Shown here piece after piece: positions 5,094-13,223 of a stretch of 18,608 nt of DNA. The stretch's first letter is position 1. Every line of letters begins with the position of its first letter. Under the pieces are notes generated by a model. That model saw only the letters and a program-made list of their open reading frames with translations, did not search any database and was not told the origin of the DNA. Both the position numbers and the translations under genes were made by a program. The stretch is taken from the NCBI GenBank assembly GCA_964444735.1, contig CAYUIJ010000045.1, positions 1 through 18,608 of the forward strand. The letters run 5' to 3'. This DNA comes from Phocaeicola_A sp964444735 (GTDB taxonomy: Bacteria; Bacteroidota; Bacteroidia; Bacteroidales; Bacteroidaceae).

Positions 5094-7979
5094 ATGAAAA
5101 AAGCTCTTTCTCTCTTATGCCTTTATTTCATGGTGATGTCACTATCGGCGCAAAATGGCAAAGTGACTGTGTCGGGTATCGTATGGGATGCTGATTTGAA
5201 TGAAGCAATGGGACAAGCCACCATTCAATTATTATCAGTAAAGGATAGTTCGTTTGTAAAGGGGGCTGTTTCACAAATGAACGGACATTTTCAGCTCCCG
5301 GCGGTAAAGGCAGGAAATTATCTGTTGAAAGTTTCATTCATTGGCTATTTGTCACAATTTAAGACTTTGAGATTGACAGCCAATAATCCGGCAGTTAATG
5401 TGGGAAAGATTTCTTTATCGGCAGATGCGGTGCTGATGCAGGAGACTGTAGTAATAGGGCAAGTTCCGCCAGTCCAGATGTCAGAGGATACTGTTGCTTA
5501 TAATTCTGCCGCTTATAAGGTCGCTGAAGGCTCCGTATTGGAGGAATTAGTGAAGAAACTTCCCGGAGCCGAAGTTGATGACAATGGCACAATAACCATT
5601 AACGGAAAGACGATTAATAAAATATTGGTAGGTGGGAAAGAATTTTTTGGTAATAATCAGGATATGGCAATGAAGAATATTCCTGTAGAGATGGTTGAGA
5701 AGTTAAAATTTTATGAGCGTCAGTCTGATTTGGCTCGTATTACAGGTATTGATGACGGTGAGGAAGAAACTGTCTTGGATCTGTCTGTAAAGAAAGAAAT
5801 GAGGCATGGATGGATTTCAAATGTTGATGCCGCTGGCGGAACAAAGAGCCGTTATTCTGGAAAGTTGATGGTGAATCGTTTTTCTGATAGTAGTCGTATG
5901 ACATTGATGGGTGGAATGAATAATGTTGGCGATAGAGGCATTACTGGGCGCGGACGTGGTAATAACGGCTTACGGACGCGCAAAGAGGCAGGATGGGATT
6001 TTAATTCTGAGACCAACAAACTTGAAATGAACGGGAATGTCCGTTTTAATTATAATAAAAACGACAATCAGAATAAAAGCAGTAGTGAAACTTTCCTTGA
6101 TGAGCAAAGTTCGTTTACAAATTCTAGAAACGCAAGCTTGTCAAGGAGCAATGAATTTGGTTCCGAATTTAAGTTTGAATGGAAACCCGATACCTTGACA
6201 AATATTATAGCCAGACCTAGATTTTCGTATGGAAAGGACGATAGTAATTCCAATAGCTTGTCGGCTACTTTCGATGATAATCCTTATGTTGGAGGTGTTT
6301 CCGATCCATTGGAACAGATAGATGATCCCTTATTGGAGGGCTTGCGTGTAAATAGCAATAAAAGATTGTCTACAGGCAACAGCAATTCAACGGATATGAA
6401 TATGGAGCTGCAGGTGAACCGTTGTATAAGTGACAATGGACGTAATATAACTTTGCGTGGTATTGCAGGATATACAGATAGTGAGAGTGAGTCTGTCTCG
6501 TTGTCGCGTATTCAATATTATAGAGACAATGAAGATATAGAGGGCGCTTTAAGCGCGATTAATCGTTATTCGAAGACACCGACTAAGAATTGGAACTATT
6601 CAGCACAAATGGTTTATAGTGAGCCTGTATTTAAAGGGGGATTTTTACAGCTCCGATATAATTTCCAATATAAATATTCAAAGAGCGATCGTTCTGCTTA
6701 TGATATAAATGGAATGAGTTTTGATGACTTTGCCTTGTTCCCTGATTATAAAAATCCTGATAATCTGACATTGGATGAAGACCAAAGCAAGTTTGCAGAA
6801 TACCGGAATTATATACATAATGCTTCATTGAGTTTACGTATGGCAAATGAAAAATACCGTTTGAATATAGGTGTGGATTTTATACCTCAGAAATCAGAAA
6901 TGACGTATAAGTTTCAAGGAGTAGATACTGCTGTTGTGCGTAATGTCAGCAATTATGCTCCTAATGTCAGATTTCGATATCGTTTTTCAAAACAGACCCA
7001 GTTACGTATAGATTATCGTGGTACTACTTCACAGCCTGGTATGACAGATTTGCTTGATATTACAGATGATTCGGACCCGTTGAATATAACAAGAGGCAAT
7101 CCGGGGTTGAAACCTTCCTTTTCAAATAGAATCAATGCGGAATTTTCAACATTTAATCCAACAAAACAACAAAATATTATGCTCCGTGCAGAGTACAACA
7201 ATACGTTGAATTCAATAAGTTCTCAGATGCAGTATGATTCTGAGACAGGCGTGCGTACTACAAAGCCTGAAAATATAAATGGAGAATGGAATATAATGAC
7301 AATGCTGGCATACAGTACCGCGTTGAAGAATCAAAAGTTCACTATTAATTCTTTTACTATGGGGCGCTATACCAACCAACCTTCATTCTTACTGCAAGGA
7401 GAAGAGTCTATGAAAAATATTACAAAGAATTTGGGCTTATCAGAAATGTTGAGCTTTAATTATCGCAGTGATATATTTGATGTCTCTCTGAGAGGTTCCA
7501 TAAGATATAGTGATGTGAATAACAAGCTGCGAACAAGCAGCAATATGAATACTTATGATTTTTCATATGGCGGTGAGGCTTCAGTACGTTTGCCATGGAA
7601 TATGGAAATAGCGTCGAATATAGAAAACAATAGCCGTCGTGGATATAGCAGTGCCTCTATGAATACGGATGAACTTATATGGAATGCTCAAATCGCACAA
7701 AATTTATTGAAAGGGAATGCTGCGACAATAAGTTTTCAGGTATTTGATATTTTAAGAAATCAAAGCAAGGTAAGCCGGAATATTACAGCTTCAATGCGCT
7801 CAGATACAGAATATAATTCTATTAACAGTTATTGTATGCTTCATTTTATTTATCGTTTGAATTTGTTTGGCGATAAGGAAATGCATGATAAAATGAGAAA
7901 TGATGACGGATTCAGACCACGTCAGGGAGGATTTTTCCGTCCTGGTGGCGGAGGTTTTGGCGGAGGCCGTTTCCATTAA
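5094..7979 (+). CDS. Outer-membrane beta-barrel protein, TonB-receptor-like
   Basis: This encodes 961 residues. A signal peptide (MKKALSLLCLYFMVMSLSAQ) is probably cut after residue 19. Residues ~24-110 are a carboxypeptidase-regulatory-like beta-sandwich (VSGIVWDADLNEAMGQATIQ, then FIGYLSQ). Residues ~125-230 are plug-like (VAEGSVLEELVKKLPGAEVD, TINGKTINKILVGGKEFFG). The remainder is a long series of alternating beta strands, as in the outer membrane protein beta-barrel family (OMP_b-brl_3 type) related to TonB-dependent receptors. No SusD-type partner, TonB box or anti-sigma factor gene is adjacent, so the substrate is unknown. The last ~20 residues are a Gly/Arg/Phe-rich tail (RQGGFFRPGGGGFGGG) instead of a closing beta strand. 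It is monocistronic, with a clear terminator behind it. Confidence 0.85.
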   Translation: MKKALSLLCLYFMVMSLSAQNGKVTVSGIVWDADLNEAMGQATIQLLSVKDSSFVKGAVSQMNGHFQLPAVKAGNYLLKVSFIGYLSQFKTLRLTANNPAVNVGKISLSADAVLMQETVVIGQVPPVQMSEDTVAYNSAAYKVAEGSVLEELVKKLPGAEVDDNGTITINGKTINKILVGGKEFFGNNQDMAMKNIPVEMVEKLKFYERQSDLARITGIDDGEEETVLDLSVKKEMRHGWISNVDAAGGTKSRYSGKLMVNRFSDSSRMTLMGGMNNVGDRGITGRGRGNNGLRTRKEAGWDFNSETNKLEMNGNVRFNYNKNDNQNKSSSETFLDEQSSFTNSRNASLSRSNEFGSEFKFEWKPDTLTNIIARPRFSYGKDDSNSNSLSATFDDNPYVGGVSDPLEQIDDPLLEGLRVNSNKRLSTGNSNSTDMNMELQVNRCISDNGRNITLRGIAGYTDSESESVSLSRIQYYRDNEDIEGALSAINRYSKTPTKNWNYSAQMVYSEPVFKGGFLQLRYNFQYKYSKSDRSAYDINGMSFDDFALFPDYKNPDNLTLDEDQSKFAEYRNYIHNASLSLRMANEKYRLNIGVDFIPQKSEMTYKFQGVDTAVVRNVSNYAPNVRFRYRFSKQTQLRIDYRGTTSQPGMTDLLDITDDSDPLNITRGNPGLKPSFSNRINAEFSTFNPTKQQNIMLRAEYNNTLNSISSQMQYDSETGVRTTKPENINGEWNIMTMLAYSTALKNQKFTINSFTMGRYTNQPSFLLQGEESMKNITKNLGLSEMLSFNYRSDIFDVSLRGSIRYSDVNNKLRTSSNMNTYDFSYGGEASVRLPWNMEIASNIENNSRRGYSSASMNTDELIWNAQIAQNLLKGNAATISFQVFDILRNQSKVSRNITASMRSDTEYNSINSYCMLHFIYRLNLFGDKEMHDKMRNDDGFRPRQGGFFRPGGGGFGGGRFH

Positions 7980-7999
7980 AGATATAAAGCTTGAAATAT

Positions 8000-8042
8000 A
8001 AACATCCTCATTCTCAAGAAAAGAATTGAGGATGTTTTTAGT
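8000..8042 (+). terminator. Intrinsic terminator of the beta-barrel gene
   Basis: An 11-bp stem, AAACATCCTCA (8000-8010) with TGAGGATGTTT (8027-8037), has a loop that can itself pair TTCT with AGAA, and is followed by a T-rich tail. It starts 21 nt after the stop codon. Confidence 0.85.
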
Positions 8043-8071
8043 TATATTCTTTCCTATAGATTTTCTTTTAT

Positions 8072-8079
8072 TACTTTTG
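8072..8079 (+). promoter_or_regulatory. -7 promoter element TACTTTTG for cls
   Basis: This is an exact TAnnTTTG match, 51 nt before the cls ATG and after the preceding terminator. The -33 TTG is not clear. Confidence 0.6.
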
Positions 8080-8104
8080 TAACGAGTGTGATCTTTAAAT
8101 TATA

Positions 8105-8124
8105 TCTAAGATAGTCTAAGATAG
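8105..8124 (+). repeat. Two tandem copies of TCTAAGATAG in the cls leader
   Basis: This is an exact 10-bp tandem duplication ending 5 nt before the cls ATG and downstream of the -7 element, so it lies in the untranslated leader where ribosomes bind. Confidence 0.65.
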
Positions 8125-8129
8125 ATTGT

Positions 8130-9548
8130 ATGTATAATATTATTTTTATAGTATTTCTTATTGCATATCTGATATTGGTAATTAGTACGGTGATTGTTGT
8201 TATTTTGAGTAACCGGAATCCGGTAAGAGCCATGTCGTGGGTTGTCGTGTTATTGTTTTTACCGGTTGCAGGTTTTGTCTTGTATGTGTTTTTTGGCCGT
8301 AATACCCATCATGAGCGCTTGATTAGTAAAAAATCTGCCAGCCGTATTTCCCGTAAATCGTTACAGGCTTATATTGAGCAAAGTGTCTTTGGGCTTCCTT
8401 CTGAATATAATTCATTAATCACTTTGTTTCGTTCACTGAATAAGGCATTGCCTTTTGAGAATAACCAGACAGAAATATATACAGACGGTTATTCCATGCT
8501 GCAATCTTTGATTAAGGAAATGACGCATGCCAAGTTTCATATTCATTTGGAATATTATATTTTCGAAAATGATGCTGTCGGCAGACTGGTTCGTGATGTT
8601 TTGGTCGCTAAGGCTAAGGAAGGCACAGAAGTCCGCTTGTTGTATGATGATGTGGGGAGCTGGCATGTCCCCAATAAATTTTATGATCAAATGAGAAGCG
8701 CAGGGATAGAAGTAAGAGGGTTTCTTAAAGTCCGCTTCCCTTTGTTTACCAGTAAAGTCAATTACCGGAATCACAGAAAGGTGGTAATTATAGATGGGAA
8801 GACAGGATTTGTCGGGGGGATGAATATCGCTGAACGTTATCTGAAAGGTGGAGATTATGGAATTTGGCGTGATACTCATCTGATGTTAAAAGGACCGGCT
8901 GTATACGGATTGCAAAGTAATTTTTTGACGGATTGGTTTTTTGTAGAGAGTTCTCTTCTTACAGCATCAAAGTATTATCCCCGGATAACGGAGACAGGAA
9001 ATGCTTTAGTACAGACAGCCTTTTCTGAGCCGATTGGAGAGTGGAGGGCCATTATGCAGGGGCTGGTTCTGGCCATTAATAATGCAAAGCGATATTTTTA
9101 TATACAGACACCTTATTTTATGCCGAACGAGCCTATATTGTCCGCATTGCAGACGGCTGCATTGGCGGGAATAGACGTAAGGCTGATGTTGCCGGAAAGA
9201 TCTGACAGCCTGTTTGCTCATTTAGGCTCTTTGTCTTATATAGAAGATGTTCTTAAAGCCGGTGTAAAGGTGTACTTATATCAGAAAGGCTTTCTTCATT
9301 CCAAGATGATGGTTTCGGATGACATGTTGTCTACAATAGGCTCAACCAATATGGATTTTCGAAGTTTTGAGCATAACTTTGAAATAAACGCTTTCATATA
9401 TGACGCGGATACAGCCTTGCGCGTCAAGGATGCTTTTATAACAGATTTGCGTGACTGCAGACAGGTTCGTCTAAAGCAGTGGGAAAAACGTCCGTTTAGT
9501 GAGAGGACAAAAGAATCTGTTGTTCGTTTGTTCTCACCGCTGCTCTGA
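8130..9548 (+). CDS. cls: Cardiolipin synthase (phospholipase D family)
   Basis: This encodes 472 residues, typical of bacterial ClsA-type enzymes. It condenses phosphatidylglycerol into cardiolipin at the inner membrane. Two N-terminal membrane segments (about 3-26 and 34-56) precede a cytoplasmic part with two HKD motifs: HRKVVIID (His215, Lys217, Asp222) followed by GFVGGMNI, and HSKMMVSD (His390, Lys392, Asp397) followed by GSTNMDFRSF. HIHLEYYIFEND (137-148) and QTPYFMPNEPI (326-336) are further family blocks. All catalytic residues are present. It has its own promoter. Its last 53 bases overlap the end of rsmD on the other strand. Confidence 0.94.
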   Translation: MYNIIFIVFLIAYLILVISTVIVVILSNRNPVRAMSWVVVLLFLPVAGFVLYVFFGRNTHHERLISKKSASRISRKSLQAYIEQSVFGLPSEYNSLITLFRSLNKALPFENNQTEIYTDGYSMLQSLIKEMTHAKFHIHLEYYIFENDAVGRLVRDVLVAKAKEGTEVRLLYDDVGSWHVPNKFYDQMRSAGIEVRGFLKVRFPLFTSKVNYRNHRKVVIIDGKTGFVGGMNIAERYLKGGDYGIWRDTHLMLKGPAVYGLQSNFLTDWFFVESSLLTASKYYPRITETGNALVQTAFSEPIGEWRAIMQGLVLAINNAKRYFYIQTPYFMPNEPILSALQTAALAGIDVRLMLPERSDSLFAHLGSLSYIEDVLKAGVKVYLYQKGFLHSKMMVSDDMLSTIGSTNMDFRSFEHNFEINAFIYDADTALRVKDAFITDLRDCRQVRLKQWEKRPFSERTKESVVRLFSPLL

Positions 9549-10074
9549 AAAACGAAAAATTAACGCTTCCGTATTGTCTGTGTTCCATAAAATGCGGATT
9601 CTCCGTAAAGTCGTAGCCTTTTCCATGCTCTAAGACAAAAATGCCGTCTTCTTTCAGCAGGCTGTATCCGAATATCAGTGACGGAATATTGCCTAAATTC
9701 TTGATGATATATGGCGGGTCTGCAAATATGAAACCGAATTGTTCTTTGCAGCGTTCAACGAATTTGAAAGCATCTCCGCGTATTGGTATGCATTTATCTG
9801 TTTTCACTTTCTGCATAATCTGACAAATGAAAGCATGGTGCATGTTGTCTTTTTCTACTGATATGACCTTATCGCATCCACGTGATACCAGCTCGATACT
9901 GATACTTCCTGTACCTGAAAACAAATCCAGAGCATGGACATGATCTTCAAAGTCAATGTAATTGGCCAATACATTGAATAGATTTTCTTTAGCAAAATCT
10001 GTCGTCGGGCGTGCCTTGAATTTATGAGGTATGTCAAACCTTCTTCCTTTGTATATGCCGCTAATGACTCTCAT
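9496..10074 (-). CDS. rsmD: 16S rRNA (guanine-966-N2) methyltransferase
   Basis: This encodes 192 residues, close to the usual ~180-200. It transfers a methyl group from AdoMet to guanine 966 of 16S rRNA during 30S assembly. Visible are the N-terminal MRVISGIYKGRRF, RPTTDFAKENLFNVL (22-36), the AdoMet-binding ALDLFSGTGSISIEL (48-62), SVEKD (72-76) and the catalytic DPPY (119-122). The start codon overlaps the stop of the DUF3822 gene as ATGA, a coupled arrangement. The last ~17 residues (RAAVRTNEQQILLSSH) are encoded antisense to the end of cls. They look like an extension beyond the core fold, which closes near FSFF. Confidence 0.93.
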   Translation of the reverse strand: MRVISGIYKGRRFDIPHKFKARPTTDFAKENLFNVLANYIDFEDHVHALDLFSGTGSISIELVSRGCDKVISVEKDNMHHAFICQIMQKVKTDKCIPIRGDAFKFVERCKEQFGFIFADPPYIIKNLGNIPSLIFGYSLLKEDGIFVLEHGKGYDFTENPHFMEHRQYGSVNFSFFRAAVRTNEQQILLSSH

Positions 10075-10895
10075 GAGATTATAAAAGACACTTGTAAGTC
10101 AAAAGGTATGTTTTCTCTGGAAAAACCGGCTCTGTTAAATTCAGATGCAGGATGTATGATGATGACTTGTTTAATGAAATCTTGTAATGCGTTTGCTGTG
10201 TTTTCATATTTAAATGGATTTTCTATGAGGTATAGTTCGTCTTTTTCTTGATCGAATTCAAGCGCTTTCCATGTGTATAGCAGAAAATAGATAAAGTCTT
10301 CGTCAGACTTTATATTTGAAAACTTGTTTTTTAATAAGAGCTTGTCCGAAGCAAAAGCGTATATCTCAATAGAGTTTTTATGCATAAGGACATACATCTT
10401 ATGATGTTTCTCTCCAATTAAGCTTCTTTCTGTAAAATATTTTATTAACGGATATTCTGATGGTATGATTTTGGCCTGGTGATAGTATTCAAGCAACAGC
10501 CGGTGACATGTCTTGTCTGCGGCATAAAGCAGGGTGACATTGTTTTTTGGCAGACTGTGACTTAACACGATGAAGTTTTCTTTTCTCTTATGGCAGCTCC
10601 AGTATATTTTTTCCGCTTTTTGCTCTTCAAATAATTCGCCGGGTACAATCATGCATTGCACGTCACTCATTATGATATTGACTGTCTGGAAACAGGCAGG
10701 AGAATAAATGTTGTTTTTTAATATGTCCTTTATGTTGACAGCCAAAGAGTGTTGATAGTCCGTAGGATACTGCCGGCAATGGAACTCCGGCGTATTTGTT
10801 TGATTGTAAACGGCAAATACAAAATTATCCATACTGATTCTTATGCTTAATGCGTATGGATTGGTCTGATCAAAATCAGGTCTTGCATTTGTCAT
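10071..10895 (-). CDS. DUF3822 family protein
   Basis: This encodes 274 residues, cytoplasmic, with no signal or membrane segment. It starts MTNARPDFDQTNPYALSIRI and ends with IIHPASEFNRAGFSRENIPF and a short tail. This conserved N- and C-terminal layout is that of DUF3822, a Bacteroidetes family. From memory, one member solved by structural genomics showed an actin-like ATPase fold, but no nucleotide-binding motif can be read with certainty here. Its stop overlaps the rsmD start by four bases (ATGA), so the two are almost surely co-translated. That makes a role in rRNA modification or ribosome biogenesis plausible, but it is not shown. An exact -7 element lies 83 nt upstream. Confidence 0.82.
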   Translation of the reverse strand: MTNARPDFDQTNPYALSIRISMDNFVFAVYNQTNTPEFHCRQYPTDYQHSLAVNIKDILKNNIYSPACFQTVNIIMSDVQCMIVPGELFEEQKAEKIYWSCHKRKENFIVLSHSLPKNNVTLLYAADKTCHRLLLEYYHQAKIIPSEYPLIKYFTERSLIGEKHHKMYVLMHKNSIEIYAFASDKLLLKNKFSNIKSDEDFIYFLLYTWKALEFDQEKDELYLIENPFKYENTANALQDFIKQVIIIHPASEFNRAGFSRENIPFDLQVSFIIS

Positions 10896-10977
10896 TTTCC
10901 GCTTGTGCTTTTAATTTGTGAAAAAGAGACGGCGTTTCTGTATGTGGCCGGTCTTTCTTTTTCTTATATTCGTGCTG

Positions 10978-10985
10978 CAAAATTA
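10978..10985 (-). promoter_or_regulatory. -7 promoter element TAATTTTG for DUF3822-rsmD
   Basis: This is an exact TAnnTTTG on the minus strand, in the 166-nt divergent gap with the helicase gene. The leader would be about 75 nt. Confidence 0.5.
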
Positions 10986-11061
10986 ATAAAAATAAAAAAG
11001 ATGATTGCATAGTGACAGATAAAAGAGTCTGAACTGCAAAAAAAACAAGTATCGTGCCGAG

Positions 11062-12480
11062 ATGATAAATAAGTTTCTGATAGATAAGGTAAAGGAAAAT
11101 TTCAGGTTTCAGATGACAGAAGAACAGGAGATTGCTTTGAACGCTATGGCGGATTTCTTTTGTTCTTCCGGATCAGGTGAGCTTTTTCTTTTGAAAGGAT
11201 ATGCCGGAACAGGCAAGACCTCTCTTATAGGCGCTTTGGTCAAAACCTTGCTCCAGCTAAGGCAGAAGATAGTTTTATTGGCTCCGACAGGCAGGGCCGC
11301 AAAGGTCTTTTCTTGTTATTCGGGAACGATAGCTTATACGATTCATAAAAAAATATATCGTCAGCGTTCTTTTTCAAATGAACTGGATAACTTTTCCTTG
11401 AATGACAACCTGTATCAGAATACGCTGTTTATTGTTGACGAGGCTTCGATGATAGCCAACGGTAGCACACAGGGTGTAAAGTTTGGAAGCGGCTGCTTGC
11501 TGGATGACTTGATACGATATGTCTATTCTGTATCAGGATGCAGACTGTTGTTGACAGGAGATTCGGCTCAGTTGCCTCCGGTCAGGGAAACTGAAAGTCT
11601 GGCCCTGTCAAAAAGCTGGCTGGAAGGGTATGGGTTAAACGTAAGAGGTGTAGAGCTCACTCAGGTTGTGCGTCAGAATGAGACATCCGGGATATTATAT
11701 AATGCGACTCGTTTGCGCCGGCTGTTATTGACGGAAGACTGCTTCCGTTTCCCCGGTTTTAAAGTATCTGGTTTCCCGGATATCAGCTGTATTCCCGGCA
11801 ACGGATTGACAAAGGCTCTGGATAATAGTTATGGCGAGGTGGGGATGAGTGATACAATAGTCATCTGTCGTTCGAACAAACGTGCCAATTTATACAATAA
11901 AGGGATTCGTAATACTATTTTATATAGGGATGAGGAGTTGAATTCCGGTGATTATTTGCTGGTTGCGAAGAATAACTATTATTGGACGGAGGGTGATAAA
12001 AATATAAGCTTCATAGCCAATGGCGATATTGCTGTAGTAAAAAGAGTGAGGAAGACGCGTGAGCGATACGGATTTCATTTTGCCGATGTCTTGTTGTGCT
12101 TTCCTGATTACGATGACCGGGAACTGAGCGCAACGGTACTTTTGGATACTTTGTCTTCTGATGCGCCGGCACTTGCAAAGGAAGAAAATGACAGGCTGTT
12201 TTATACGGTCATTGAAGATTATGCTGATATATCTCGTAAGGCCGACCGGATGAAGAAGATGAAGCAGGATATATATTATAATGCGCTGCAGGTAAAATAT
12301 GCCTATGCGATGACTTGCCATAAGGCTCAGGGAGGTCAGTGGAAACATGTGTATATTGATTTTGGATATCTTACAGAAGATATGCTTAATCCTGATTTTT
12401 TCCGTTGGTTGTATACGGCATTTACCCGTGCTACAGAGCACTTGTATCTGGTTGGCTGGCCTGAAAAGGATGCATTTTAG
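11062..12480 (+). CDS. RecD-like SF1B ATP-dependent DNA helicase
   Basis: This encodes 472 residues. Helicase motifs are in order: TEEQEIAL (Q-like, 19-26), Walker A GYAGTGKTS (46-54), APTGRAAKV (74-82), Walker B IVDEASM (124-130), GDSAQLPPV (166-174), LTQVVRQNE, MTCHKAQGGQW (417-427) and YTAFTRATEHLYLVGW (451-466, arginine in FTRA). This is the compact RecD/Dda type with a UvrD_C_2-like end, expected to unwind DNA 5' to 3'. It is shorter than RecD2 and has no RecB or RecC neighbours, so it is not part of a RecBCD complex here. It stands divergent from DUF3822-rsmD. It looks intact; substrate and role (replication or repair accessory) are inferred. Confidence 0.9.
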   Translation: MINKFLIDKVKENFRFQMTEEQEIALNAMADFFCSSGSGELFLLKGYAGTGKTSLIGALVKTLLQLRQKIVLLAPTGRAAKVFSCYSGTIAYTIHKKIYRQRSFSNELDNFSLNDNLYQNTLFIVDEASMIANGSTQGVKFGSGCLLDDLIRYVYSVSGCRLLLTGDSAQLPPVRETESLALSKSWLEGYGLNVRGVELTQVVRQNETSGILYNATRLRRLLLTEDCFRFPGFKVSGFPDISCIPGNGLTKALDNSYGEVGMSDTIVICRSNKRANLYNKGIRNTILYRDEELNSGDYLLVAKNNYYWTEGDKNISFIANGDIAVVKRVRKTRERYGFHFADVLLCFPDYDDRELSATVLLDTLSSDAPALAKEENDRLFYTVIEDYADISRKADRMKKMKQDIYYNALQVKYAYAMTCHKAQGGQWKHVYIDFGYLTEDMLNPDFFRWLYTAFTRATEHLYLVGWPEKDAF

Positions 12481-12516
12481 ATATGAAGTGAACGCGGGTA
12501 TTGTCTATAAAATAAT

Positions 12517-12524
12517 TACCTTTG
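12517..12524 (+). promoter_or_regulatory. -7 promoter element TACCTTTG for the DUF4375 gene
   Basis: This is an exact TAnnTTTG in the 76-nt gap after the helicase stop. A TTG at 12501-12503 is nearer than the usual -33 spacing. Confidence 0.5.
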
Positions 12525-12562
12525 CTCCTGATGACAAGTCAATGCTGTAAAAAGGAATGATT

Positions 12563-13066
12563 ATGGTACAGATTTCTGAAGAAAAGATTATTGCGGGATC
12601 AAAAGCTGGAGCGGATGAATTTATAAAGGTGTTTGCGGATGCCTGTTTGAATGAGATAAACGGAAAACTGACCGCGGAAACAATGCCTTTGCTGACAGGA
12701 GAGCAGCATGTGCTATTGGGATATTGGATATTTCGTGAAGAGGTGCTTGAGGGAGGTTTTGTGCAGCTTATACAAAATGGTTACGGGCCTTACATTTTTG
12801 AGAACCCTTTTGCAAGGGCAATGCGCCTGTTTGGATTAAAGGATTTTTCCAGACTTGTATACAGGGCCCGGAAAATATACGAAGCCAATAAGGAAGATCT
12901 TGTCAAGGAACGGACAGATGAGGAATTTATGGCAATGTATGAGCAATATGAGGCTTTTGATAAACTGGAAGAGTCTTATATAGAAAAAGAGGAAGGCTTT
13001 ACATCCCGGATAGCCCGTTATGTTGATGAGCATCTGGATTTGTTTGCCAGTATCGTAAAGCCTTGA
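12563..13066 (+). CDS. DUF4375 (DMP19-like) protein
   Basis: This encodes 167 residues from the chosen start, cytoplasmic and acidic. The core MPLLTGEQHVLLGYWIFREE, followed by VLEGGFVQLIQNGYGPYIFE, is the V-x-x-G-G-F-x-Q-x-x-x-N-x-x-G signature of DUF4375, whose known member DMP19 of Neisseria is a DNA-mimic protein. The C-terminal part (100-150) is a charged helix with many Glu. An ATG at 12557 also opens the frame, but AAAGGA (12551-12556) abuts it and sits 6 nt before the ATG at 12563, so 12563 is preferred. Mimicry of DNA is inferred from the family only. The gene is flanked by its own promoter and a new promoter downstream, so it is probably monocistronic. Confidence 0.78.
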   Translation: MVQISEEKIIAGSKAGADEFIKVFADACLNEINGKLTAETMPLLTGEQHVLLGYWIFREEVLEGGFVQLIQNGYGPYIFENPFARAMRLFGLKDFSRLVYRARKIYEANKEDLVKERTDEEFMAMYEQYEAFDKLEESYIEKEEGFTSRIARYVDEHLDLFASIVKP

Positions 13067-13141
13067 TTTAACAAATCCGTGAAATCTTGAGTGAGGATAA
13101 CGGTTCATGATTTGGCATAAAATTCTTTTTATTCTCTTTTA

Positions 13142-13173
13142 TTGCGTTTATAAGCAAAGATTTTATATATTTG
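13142..13173 (+). promoter_or_regulatory. Promoter of the lipoprotein-Yip1-smpB run
   Basis: A TTG at 13142-13144 and TATATTTG at 13166-13173 are separated by 21 nt, the best -33/-7 pair in the window. An A/T-rich tract lies before it. The start of transcription would be near 13180, about 45 nt before the lipoprotein ATG. Confidence 0.7.
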
Positions 13174-13223
13174 CACGACTTGACTAAATAAAAACACAAC
13201 TCTAATTAAATCTTGACAGACTT

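Noticed and set aside
8433..8879. Minus-strand frame of 148 codons inside cls
   Set aside because: Shadow of a clearly conserved gene; no family features.
11920..12441. Minus-strand frame of 173 codons inside the helicase gene
   Set aside because: It lies opposite conserved helicase motifs and has a composition typical of antisense shadow frames.
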